Shown: piece by piece, positions 55,824-64,000 of the stretch
Layout of the letters: each line of letters opens with the position of its first letter
How positions within the stretch are numbered: position 1 is the stretch's first letter
Assembly (NCBI GenBank): GCA_918797485.1
Contig: CAKKNE010000004.1
Span: 2,790,001 to 2,854,000 of the forward strand
DNA length: 64,000 nt
From: Pelagomonas calceolata
Taxonomy: Eukaryota; Sar; Pelagophyceae; Pelagomonadales; Pelagomonadaceae
Reading direction: 5' to 3'
Notes under the pieces: generated by a model
The model's input: only the letters and a program-made list of their open reading frames with translations
The model's database searches: none
Told to the model about the DNA's origin: nothing
Translations under genes and position numbers: made by a program

Positions 55824-55886
55824 TGTGTAAGTTCACTAATGATTGACTTATTCGAACTAGCTAGGAGTCTTGGGGCCTCCAATAGT

Positions 55887-58800
55887 TCAGTCTTTCCGCA
55901 GGCCCTTCAGGTAGAAGACCCACGTGATCTTCTCGCCGTTGTGCTCGACGTCCACCAATAAACGGCCGGACACGACGGGCTGCAGCGGCTCCGTCGAATC
56001 CTCGGGCGGCGGCTGCGGGTTGAACGACACCGCGCATGTTGTGGGCGACCGCGCGTTGACCGACGCCTTCGCGGCACCAACAGAAAAGTCGGGGTGGTCG
56101 ACGGCGAAGGAGAACTCCCGCGTATCGCCGAAGACGTTTCTAAACTCCACCGTGGCGCTCGAGCCCTGCTCCACCGTGAAGGGCCCGCGCGGCTCGGGCC
56201 GGCGACAGACGCCCTTGAGGAGGCACTTGTACTCTCCTTGTGGGCCACCATCAATCACCAACGTATCACTGATCGCACCAAGCGCCTCCGGCTCGAACTT
56301 GACTTGGACCTCGACCATCTCGCCCTCCCAGTCGTCAGAACCCGTCGTGCCGCAGTCGCCACTCACCTCGAAGAACTGCGCGTTCTGGACCGAACACGAG
56401 AACTTGCCCGACGCTCCAGCCGCGGGATACGCCCTAAATCGGAACGTCTCGACCTGCGCCCCACCCAACGGCGCCTCAAATCGTAGTTGAGGGATCGCCG
56501 GCGGCTCCGTCGCACCTAATGTAAGTTTGTACTTGAACTCGCCCAGTTCATCAATGCTGAATACTAATTCAGTGTCCTTCTTTTCATGTGGTACTAACGG
56601 CCTAAACTCCAACTCAAAGACACCTTCTGGTGAACCTTGCATACTACCAACCCGAGACAACCGAACGTGCGGGTCGTCGCACGACCACCAGGTGTCCGGG
56701 AACGTGACCGGCGCGTCCGCCGGCAGCGGGTTGTCGATGGTGATCAATCGTCTAGCTGTTTGCCTGATCGGAGCCTCGAGATTGTACGTCTGCACGACGC
56801 CCGCTTCTGTGACTTCCACACTAAGTTCATACGTAATATATTCTCCTGACCCAGGATTCGTGAAGGTCGCCGTGGCCGTGACCGTTCCTACTTTATAAGA
56901 GTAGAAGCGCAGGACATAGTTCCGCGTCTCCGCGCCCGCGACGTCGAACGTCGAGGTGCCTTCGAGGAAGGTCGAATCATCCGAACCTTCGCCCAACTCG
57001 AACGCGACGTCCAGGTGTTGTGGGGTCGAGAGCCAGTTCTGGACTGGTAGAGTGATGGGTAGAGAGGCCTTGGCAGGTGTGGTCAACGGGTCAATGACAA
57101 GCGTCTCGGGCGGACCAGCTTTACCTTGCAAATTATATAACACTGCAGAACCATCCGGCAACGCAACAAACAGCTCCGCGGAGTGATACCCCTCCTCCGA
57201 CGTCATGGTCAGCGGGAAGTACTGGACGTCCACAGACGCCTCGCCGCCCGCAGGAATACTGACTTCGGCCGGCGCGCGGAAGTGCTCGAGCAACTCGGAA
57301 TGCTTGAGCGTCGGCGCCACGAAGATCGGCTTCTGCGTCGGGTTCTTGATCGACACCTGCTCGATGCACTCTTTTCTCGCAACACTTTCAAAGGAGACGG
57401 TCTGCTTGGACTCGTCCGGTTGTGGCACGCAAGCCCCGACGCAGGACAACCGTAGCGGAGCCGCGCCTTCCACGAACAACTGCATGCCGTCGATTCGTAC
57501 GTCATTGTTCACCGCTTTGGGGGAGAAGGTCACGTCAAACGCAATTTCCGTCTCCGGCCGTAGAGCACCCTCCAACGGTGAAACGGTAAACAAGTCGCCG
57601 ATCGTGCGCTGATTCCACTGGAACCGCGTCGCGATGTCGCCCGCGTTCTCTAACATCAACTTTCGCGTTCTTCTTGAGCCTTCGCAGACCGCTCCAAAAG
57701 CTAACGTATCCGTCGACAGGACGACGTCCATGCCCGTGGCTCGGCCCGAAACCTTGGCCAAGGGCCTCAGACCACCGGCGTACGACAGCACGAGAGGATG
57801 GTCGAAGTCCCGGTTCCGCTTCTGCGGCGCGAACCTCACTTCGATGCTCTGAACTTGTTTCGGCTTCAAGCCAGCAACGCGCCTCGGGTTCACGGAGACG
57901 TCGTGCGCCGCTAAGACACCGCCCTCATCCAGTAATTCAAAGTCTAGCGGTCTAGCACTTCGATTCACCACTTGGATGTGCTTGGTCACGTCTTCACCCT
58001 CCCGCACCCGTCCGAACGAGCAGTCCGCCTGCTGCGGTTGTACTAACTCCAAGCGCGCGGCGACGCCCTTTCCTTCTACTTTAACATGCACCGTCGACAC
58101 GCCATTCACTAAAAAGGGCACCTGGAAGGCGTAGTCCTGAATCTCTCGAGGCGTGAAGTGGATCGGGACCTCGACGTGCTCGCCCGGCGCTAATACTCGA
58201 GGACCACATTCTACCTGTAAAATCTTGTTTCGCGGTAGCGTGCAATCCAAGGATAAGTTTTGACTAGGGTCCTGGTTGCTGACACGCAACACAACGGTCT
58301 CTTTATGAGGTGGTTGACCGGGCGTCACCGTAAAGCAGCTCGCGAAGTCGTGCTCGAGGAACGAGAACCGCAGGTTCGGAGCCGCACCGGTCCCAGCCAA
58401 CTTGAGGATGTATTCGTACTTGCCCGCTATGGAGACCGTATACACCCCACCATCTAGCTGACAAGGTGTCACCGGATGGAACGTGAGAGAAGCCTGCACG
58501 CGGCCATTTTTCCGAACAGCCCCAGCCTGTCGCGCCCCGGTCATCACGAGCATCGGGTTCGGCGAATCGCCCCGATCCAAAACATAGTCGAAGTTGAACT
58601 TGCCCGTGTTCGCGATGGCCAGAATCTTCGAGGCCGACTGGTTCAGGTGTACTAAGCCAAAGTCGACGACATTGATATGAGGCGCCGGCTTGAGGTCCGT
58701 GATGCCCTCGCCACCCAGCGGGATGCCCGCTCCACTATCTAGGACGGCGCCATCGGTGCCCTCCTGCTCTTCTCTGGCGCGTGCGGCCGCGGTGCCTTCC

Positions 58801-61800
58801 AGCAGTAGTAACTTGGAGTGTACGGCGTAGCCCTCGCCCTTGACATTCAAGCTGAGTTTCATCTTCTTCTTTCTTATAGAACAGTTCAGGTTCGCATTGA
58901 GGACCGCCTCTTCCGTCGGTCGGAAGCTGAGCTCGACCGCGGCCCGGCCGTTCGGCGGCACCAAGCCAGATAATGGCGTGATCTCGAGCGTGGGGCCCTT
59001 GTTCGCTTTTTTGACGGCGGATTCATCATCTAACGCGGGCTTCTCAAAATTGAACGCGAAGGGTAAATGTTCGCTATTTACTAAGTGCACGGTCTCCGTA
59101 CAACGACTACCGAGCATGATCGCGCCGAAGTCGACTCTGGTAATATCAAAGGCCACCCGAGGCTCCAAGACAGTGCCCACAAATAAAAACAGCTCCGAAA
59201 TGCCGTGCTCGGGCACCTCAAACCTATAAAACGCTTCCGCCGTATCTGTCGACGAGGGCGTAAATTCAAAGATCATCTCGCCGCGCTTCCCGGCCAAGAT
59301 CATGCCCCGCGGCGTCGGCGTCTTCCACGACGCGTGGGGCTGGCCGCAGGGCTCCCAGTGGAAGTCGTACGCGCTCGCGGTCGGGTTCGTCACGAGAAAT
59401 CGTCGCCGGTTCTGCACCCTCAACCCCTTGGACTTCACTTCCACGATCCGCACGTTCTGACTCTCGATCTGGTCCTTCTGGCCGTGCTCATTTAGGAGGT
59501 TCGGGGCTCGTCGCGACAAGTAATCAGAATCCGACTCAAGGTCGATATGACAGGCCGGTCGCGTCGCTCGACCTCGCATCGTGATTCTTATTGGTGCTTG
59601 GGGCTCCTCCTCGCCGGGCGACGCCGTCAGCGTCGGCATCACACAATCTAACACATATTGATAATCGTCGACCTCGATTGGTGAGAAGTGCACCACAAAC
59701 GTCTGGGACGACGACGGCGTCACGCTGCCTTCCTCCGGTTCGATCTCAAAGGGGCAGGGGATGGGCTCATACACAGCACCGCCGGTCTGCGGTCGCCTTT
59801 GCGACGCCGCGGTCATCGGGCTCCCATCATTGGTCATGAGCATTTTATACGGTAGCGGGATGGTACTCGTATTTTCGACTTGGAAGGTCGCTCTCAAAGA
59901 TTGGTACATGGGGATGGCGTTGAATTGGAGAGACGTAGTCTCGCAGGCATAGGAAGGCTTGTCGGCCGTCGCGACACATCTCATCGTTTGCGTTTGCTCC
60001 TTTATTACCTCATATTCCGGTTCCGGTACTTGTACGAGTACGAGTCGCCGTCCGTCTAGTGACGTGCCTCCATCCGTGAGGCCTTCTGGCGTTTCTTCAC
60101 CGTCTAACAATGCAATCTCGTCCTCCGTGGCCTCCCGTTCGATCTTCGCGTCGTCGGACCAGATGCCGTCCGGTAATTTCGGTATAGTTAATACCGATTC
60201 TTTGGAGGGCGACGCCGGCGGCTCCTCTTCCGTACCCTCTTCAGCAGGTTCCTCGGGCTCAGGCTGTTTGACGTCGAAGCTGATCTGCTGCGTCTGTAAT
60301 ACAAGTTCCTCATCCACCGAAGCCGGTTCCGGCGCGTTGAACGAAGCCACTACGGTCCTAGCGCCGCCCGCCGGGATGTGGCCAATTTGGGGCACAAATG
60401 TAACACTGTCGTGGTCCGGCCATGAAAAACGAACAGTAGATGACCGCACGTTCCGCAACGTGAACTCCGCCCTCAGGGACGTAGGACCGTCGCCCAATGC
60501 TAAATTGCCAAATTTCAGGTCGTCCTCCTCGCCGTCCGGCAGGTCTTCGATCGAAAGGTCCGTCTCGAACGTCGCCCCTCGCAACTCAATGCTGGACGCC
60601 TCGTAGCGGTTGTCTATGACTTTAATGGCTAATTTCGCTGACACATCTCTATCCGTGCCGTCGCCATCCTTCTGCGGCAGGGCTCGGAAGAGTATCGGTA
60701 CGTCTTGTGACGCCCCGGGCTTGAGTGAGACCGAGGTACCCGCATGCTTGCAGACGAAGTGCTTGTCTTCTGCACTAAAGTTGATCAATGCCGTAGCATC
60801 CAGAACACCGTCATTCCGGACGGTGATCGTTCTAGATCTAGTACGTCCCACTTGCAACCGCCCGAACGGCACGCACTCGCCCGTTTCTTCGTGACTGACA
60901 CCCTCGACAGATACCGAAGGGAGGGTGCCCTTGCCGGCGAGCTCAAACTCCAACGCACCAATGGCATCTTCACTTTGTTCCGCCACCGTCGCCAGGAACA
61001 CCGCTCGGTACTCCCTCAATTCCCGGGCATGAAAATATACAGTAACATAGCGATGCTCGTGCGGCGGCACCTCCCACTGCGTCGGTTGGACCACGAAACA
61101 ATCGGAAGCATTCTGCGCTCTAGGATCATCTCCTTCTTTAGCATTAATGGAGAAGCTTACATTGGAAGTGACTTTGCTCGTGTTCGTAATTTTGAATCTT
61201 TCTCCTATTCCTTTCCCATCATCCATCAACGTAGTAGTCCCGAACGAGAACACCTTCTCGGCGACGGCGAAGCAGGCGTTCATGGGCAGGCCGCCGCCGG
61301 GCGCGTCGTCCTCGAGCGCGCCAATGACGGCCTGCTCCTCGAAGATCTGGTAGTAGTTGTCGTAGTCTATCGTAGGAGATCTGCTTTCAGCTAACAACTC
61401 GTAGTTCAAAGCTGACTGGATGTACTTATCCTCAGCATCGCAGCCGGCTACTAAGATTTTCAGTATATCACGATGGTGCTGCAAACCCTCTGGGGTGAAG
61501 GTCACGGTCACTGGCAAAGTTTGGCCCGGCTCGACGACACCACCGGATGGTGTTATAGAGAACTGTTTTGTGGTCAAGGAACCGGCGTCCGGTGGTGCGG
61601 CGTCGTCGACGGACGTCGCCGCGGCGAAGAAGTTTCTCCTTTCAACAGACTGCTCCTTGTCATGAAGAGCCAACCGTTGTCTATAGCTCTTGTCGTCTTC
61701 ATCTTCCTCTTGTGCAGGCGGTTCCACGACAGGTGGCAACAAGCCTAATTCACGAGCTTGGTCCTCATGAGCACTCCCAAGGAGCAACGACGGCGGCGTC

Positions 61801-64000
61801 GCGCCGAGCAACTTCGCAAAGCCTTCGGCCTCCTCATCTTGAGTACCAATGCAGAACGCGAAGGAAAATAACCCCTCGTTCCGCACCTCGAAGGTCCTTT
61901 CCCTCGGTTCGTCGTTATAGCGGCAGCACCCAAAAGCAATACCCCGCTGCGGTCCCACTCGGAACCGCGGGTATAAGGACGACGCCGCCACGGTCACGGG
62001 GAAGGATTCCACCGCTTCGCCCGTGTGCGGCTCCGAAATAGTGCATATTATATCTTTATTGGCTTGCAATCGTACTTCTGATGCTGCGCAGAACGTCACG
62101 ACAATTCTCTCTGACGCATCGGCTGCCAGTGTACCTTGTTCAGGGAACACACTGAATACGTTCGAGTAGGCCTCGCGCTTGAACCCGAAGGAGTAGGAAA
62201 TGTCGTACTTGCCTCGGTTGCGCAATGAAAACCCGAGCTGCGCCGTCACCCCAACTCGTTGCTGGCCAAAGTCCAGCACCCCAGGCTTGGCCTTCTCGTC
62301 CTGATCACCTTCTTCGTCGATGGCCACGGCCTTGATGAAGTAGGCTTCGGCCTTGACCGGGAGTTCCAGCGTCTTGACCCTATCCTCCAAACCTCCTTCG
62401 TCGTCCGAGTAGTTGATCAAAATAGTAGGTGCGACCTCGATGGCTTCGACAGCGGTAAACGACACCACGATGCGCTGACTCCCGTGGATCTTCATCACGC
62501 CCTCGGTCGGCGTCACGCGCAGCTCCCGGTCGAACTCTTCCAATTGAGACAAATCAAGCTTCCACGCGACGGCACACAACGACGTGTTTTTCAGGACGAA
62601 CTCCCTCGTTTCACTTCTACCTAATAATAACCGGTCGAAGTCTAGCAACACCGATGATTCCTCTTCCGAAACACCGTCTTGATCAGACCAGGGCCCTTCC
62701 ATCTCGACCAGAGGTTCCACACCCGTACAGGTCAACGCGAACGCGTAGGGCTCCGGGTTCTGCGCTACCGAAGCGTAGAGCGTGTCCTTCACTTCTCCTA
62801 CCTCAGAAGGAAAGGCCCACACTGCTAAGTCTTTCGTGTCACCTGGCTCGAGTTCCATCACCTCCTCATCGACGGAGAAGACCGTGTCTTCCCGTCCGAA
62901 ATCCAGGTTGATGGTCGTAGCGAAGGGCCCGTTGTTCGACATTCTCAAAATGTCACAATTGCTCTTTACCTTGTCTCCTTCGTCGTCTTTCATGGAGGCC
63001 GTCTTCCAGGTCAGCAAGGGCCCGAAGTCGTACTCGTTCTGACTCAGGACGAACCTCTTGGATACGGGAGGCTTCGGCGGTCGGGACGGGTTCTTGACTC
63101 TCGACATGAAAACATTTCTTGGATCGGCATTAAGAGTGGGCACGGCACAGCTACCAGCACAAGGTAATGCTACCTCTGATGAGGGTGCACCAACAACTTC
63201 AAAGCATAGTGAAGCGTTCGTCAGTCCCACGCGCTTGGAATCGAACTTGACGGCGAATCTCACGGAACCGCGGGCGGGGATGACCCACCTGCTTCGAGTC
63301 TCGGGGTCGTACTCCGGCAACGGCTCTTCGTCCTCTGGTGAAGGTGCGGGCGCCGGGGCAGCGGCCTCTTCATCGGTAGGTTCGGCCTCGGGCCGCGGCG
63401 GCTCGGGCACGAGGATGAACTGCGTCTGCGGGGCCCTCGAAGGACGTTCTCGAGGTCTCCTGACGAGCTGCTGCGTCACGGGCTCCGGGATTTTGAGGTA
63501 ACCGGGCTCGGGGAGCGGCTCCAAAGGTTGAGGTGCCGCATTCACAAGATTGTCCAGCGGCGCTTCACTGTCAAGGTCGATGACGAGCTCCTCGTTGATG
63601 GGCTCCAGAGGCGCGGGCTCCTCCTCCTTCGGCTGCTGCTGGTCTTCCGTAGCGACCGTCGAGTCGTCCGCCGCCTCCACGACCGCCGCGGTAATATCAG
63701 AAGCCTCGAGCGGCGCGGGCGCCGGCGCGGCGGCCTCCTCGACGGCTGCTTCTACTATAATAGGTTCCAGCACGCCGAACTGGACGAGGCGCTCCTCCGG
63801 CGCGAGCGACGGCGGCGGCGCCGGCGCGTCCTCTTCACCGTCGGCTTCGGGCGCCGGCGGCTCCGGTAACGCGTCGACGGCCGCCCTGAACGCCGCGCGC
63901 GCCTTCACAAGTGCTTCCTGGAACTCCTTGTGCGGCGCGGCCGCGTCCTCCGCTTCCGCGGGAGGCGCCGCCGGCTCCTCGGGCTCCGCGGCCTCCGGCT
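55887..64000 (-). CDS. HYDIN: HYDIN, central-pair protein (3' part; start outside window)
   Basis: The frame is open to the window edge, so the gene continues beyond 64000; about 2703 residues are visible. Many ASH/MSP-like beta-sandwich repeats have the recurring pattern of a hydrophobic strand, a turn with F-x-F-x-P or similar, and GSRxxxxVxLxN. The block DFGPLLTWKTASM, then NNGPFATTIN and EPGDTKDLAVWAFPSEVG, and FDRLLLGRSETREFVLKNTSLCAVAWKL match the HYDIN core. The C-terminus ends VFYLKGLRKD. HYDIN is a C2b projection protein of motile 9+2 axonemes, so the organism or its gametes have flagella. Internal Pro/Glu-rich linkers are as expected. Confidence 0.86.
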   Translation of the reverse strand, partial: PEAAEPEEPAAPPAEAEDAAAPHKEFQEALVKARAAFRAAVDALPEPPAPEADGEEDAPAPPPSLAPEERLVQFGVLEPIIVEAAVEEAAAPAPAPLEASDITAAVVEAADDSTVATEDQQQPKEEEPAPLEPINEELVIDLDSEAPLDNLVNAAPQPLEPLPEPGYLKIPEPVTQQLVRRPRERPSRAPQTQFILVPEPPRPEAEPTDEEAAAPAPAPSPEDEEPLPEYDPETRSRWVIPARGSVRFAVKFDSKRVGLTNASLCFEVVGAPSSEVALPCAGSCAVPTLNADPRNVFMSRVKNPSRPPKPPVSKRFVLSQNEYDFGPLLTWKTASMKDDEGDKVKSNCDILRMSNNGPFATTINLDFGREDTVFSVDEEVMELEPGDTKDLAVWAFPSEVGEVKDTLYASVAQNPEPYAFALTCTGVEPLVEMEGPWSDQDGVSEEESSVLLDFDRLLLGRSETREFVLKNTSLCAVAWKLDLSQLEEFDRELRVTPTEGVMKIHGSQRIVVSFTAVEAIEVAPTILINYSDDEGGLEDRVKTLELPVKAEAYFIKAVAIDEEGDQDEKAKPGVLDFGQQRVGVTAQLGFSLRNRGKYDISYSFGFKREAYSNVFSVFPEQGTLAADASERIVVTFCAASEVRLQANKDIICTISEPHTGEAVESFPVTVAASSLYPRFRVGPQRGIAFGCCRYNDEPRERTFEVRNEGLFSFAFCIGTQDEEAEGFAKLLGATPPSLLLGSAHEDQARELGLLPPVVEPPAQEEDEDDKSYRQRLALHDKEQSVERRNFFAAATSVDDAAPPDAGSLTTKQFSITPSGGVVEPGQTLPVTVTFTPEGLQHHRDILKILVAGCDAEDKYIQSALNYELLAESRSPTIDYDNYYQIFEEQAVIGALEDDAPGGGLPMNACFAVAEKVFSFGTTTLMDDGKGIGERFKITNTSKVTSNVSFSINAKEGDDPRAQNASDCFVVQPTQWEVPPHEHRYVTVYFHARELREYRAVFLATVAEQSEDAIGALEFELAGKGTLPSVSVEGVSHEETGECVPFGRLQVGRTRSRTITVRNDGVLDATALINFSAEDKHFVCKHAGTSVSLKPGASQDVPILFRALPQKDGDGTDRDVSAKLAIKVIDNRYEASSIELRGATFETDLSIEDLPDGEEDDLKFGNLALGDGPTSLRAEFTLRNVRSSTVRFSWPDHDSVTFVPQIGHIPAGGARTVVASFNAPEPASVDEELVLQTQQISFDVKQPEPEEPAEEGTEEEPPASPSKESVLTIPKLPDGIWSDDAKIEREATEDEIALLDGEETPEGLTDGGTSLDGRRLVLVQVPEPEYEVIKEQTQTMRCVATADKPSYACETTSLQFNAIPMYQSLRATFQVENTSTIPLPYKMLMTNDGSPMTAASQRRPQTGGAVYEPIPCPFEIEPEEGSVTPSSSQTFVVHFSPIEVDDYQYVLDCVMPTLTASPGEEEPQAPIRITMRGRATRPACHIDLESDSDYLSRRAPNLLNEHGQKDQIESQNVRIVEVKSKGLRVQNRRRFLVTNPTASAYDFHWEPCGQPHASWKTPTPRGMILAGKRGEMIFEFTPSSTDTAEAFYRFEVPEHGISELFLFVGTVLEPRVAFDITRVDFGAIMLGSRCTETVHLVNSEHLPFAFNFEKPALDDESAVKKANKGPTLEITPLSGLVPPNGRAAVELSFRPTEEAVLNANLNCSIRKKKMKLSLNVKGEGYAVHSKLLLLEGTAAARAREEQEGTDGAVLDSGAGIPLGGEGITDLKPAPHINVVDFGLVHLNQSASKILAIANTGKFNFDYVLDRGDSPNPMLVMTGARQAGAVRKNGRVQASLTFHPVTPCQLDGGVYTVSIAGKYEYILKLAGTGAAPNLRFSFLEHDFASCFTVTPGQPPHKETVVLRVSNQDPSQNLSLDCTLPRNKILQVECGPRVLAPGEHVEVPIHFTPREIQDYAFQVPFLVNGVSTVHVKVEGKGVAARLELVQPQQADCSFGRVREGEDVTKHIQVVNRSARPLDFELLDEGGVLAAHDVSVNPRRVAGLKPKQVQSIEVRFAPQKRNRDFDHPLVLSYAGGLRPLAKVSGRATGMDVVLSTDTLAFGAVCEGSRRTRKLMLENAGDIATRFQWNQRTIGDLFTVSPLEGALRPETEIAFDVTFSPKAVNNDVRIDGMQLFVEGAAPLRLSCVGACVPQPDESKQTVSFESVARKECIEQVSIKNPTQKPIFVAPTLKHSELLEHFRAPAEVSIPAGGEASVDVQYFPLTMTSEEGYHSAELFVALPDGSAVLYNLQGKAGPPETLVIDPLTTPAKASLPITLPVQNWLSTPQHLDVAFELGEGSDDSTFLEGTSTFDVAGAETRNYVLRFYSYKVGTVTATATFTNPGSGEYITYELSVEVTEAGVVQTYNLEAPIRQTARRLITIDNPLPADAPVTFPDTWWSCDDPHVRLSRVGSMQGSPEGVFELEFRPLVPHEKKDTELVFSIDELGEFKYKLTLGATEPPAIPQLRFEAPLGGAQVETFRFRAYPAAGASGKFSCSVQNAQFFEVSGDCGTTGSDDWEGEMVEVQVKFEPEALGAISDTLVIDGGPQGEYKCLLKGVCRRPEPRGPFTVEQGSSATVEFRNVFGDTREFSFAVDHPDFSVGAAKASVNARSPTTCAVSFNPQPPPEDSTEPLQPVVSGRLLVDVEHNGEKITWVFYLKGLRKD

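Noticed and set aside
55853-55863. ATTCGAAC as a tRNA T-loop
   Set aside because: No matching T-stem or anticodon arm in either order nearby.

Overview
The window is nuclear DNA of a plastid-bearing, flagellate-competent alga, most likely a pelagophyte-type stramenopile (relatives of Aureococcus and Pelagomonas). Reasons: eukaryote-only genes (SmG, eL24, Upf3-like, Vti1-like SNARE, CLPTM1, HYDIN); a plastid IspD, a fibrillin/PAP and a Tat-type lumenal protein, all with N-terminal signal-like leaders; very GC-rich, densely packed, mostly intron-free genes; Pro-Thr-Pro ectodomain repeats; and one intron with the structure of an introner transposon. The species assignment is inference.

Layout. 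1-10.7 kb: end of a PTP-rich surface protein, CLPTM1, a zinc-ribbon/DUF2141 membrane protein and a 1744-residue Cys-rich membrane protein, probably interrupted by one short intron. 10.9-15.7 kb: one gene encoding two complete voltage-gated-type K+ channel units in tandem. 16-34 kb: compact housekeeping and plastid genes: TLC-like membrane protein, PDZ-UIM-MBD protein, Upf3-like, Vti1-like SNARE, a reductase-like protein, fibrillin, METTL21-like methyltransferase, SmG, ENT transporter, UBL-WLM-UBA-PUB protease, lumenal protein, ankyrin-TPR, J-protein, IspD, ITPase and a coiled-coil membrane protein. 34.8-37.9 kb: an inverted repeat (arms about 570-595 bp) around two small genes; each arm carries what looks like a circularly permuted tRNA-Arg(ACG) gene ending in a T9 run. 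38-43 kb: eL24, a small SH3-like protein, a metallophosphoesterase and a MYND/RING-CH/TPR protein. 43-49 kb: a three-exon gene for a secreted beta-helix, PTP-rich, single-pass surface protein, one of whose introns is the introner. 49-56 kb: DUF4116-type, ankyrin and GT61 genes. 55.9 kb to the end: the 3' part of a HYDIN gene (axonemal central pair).

Cross-cutting signals. Eight 22-24 bp imperfect palindromes (GCTAGCG, spacer with GTAAG, CACTAGC) all lie within about 210 bp upstream of a start codon, often between divergent genes, and look like a lineage-specific promoter element. Convergent genes end only 8-27 bp apart at six places, and SmG and the methyltransferase are 3 bp apart on one strand. 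Three large surface proteins share the same membrane-proximal module with an RRRL motif. Many long antisense reading frames are by-products of GC-rich codon usage and are not annotated.
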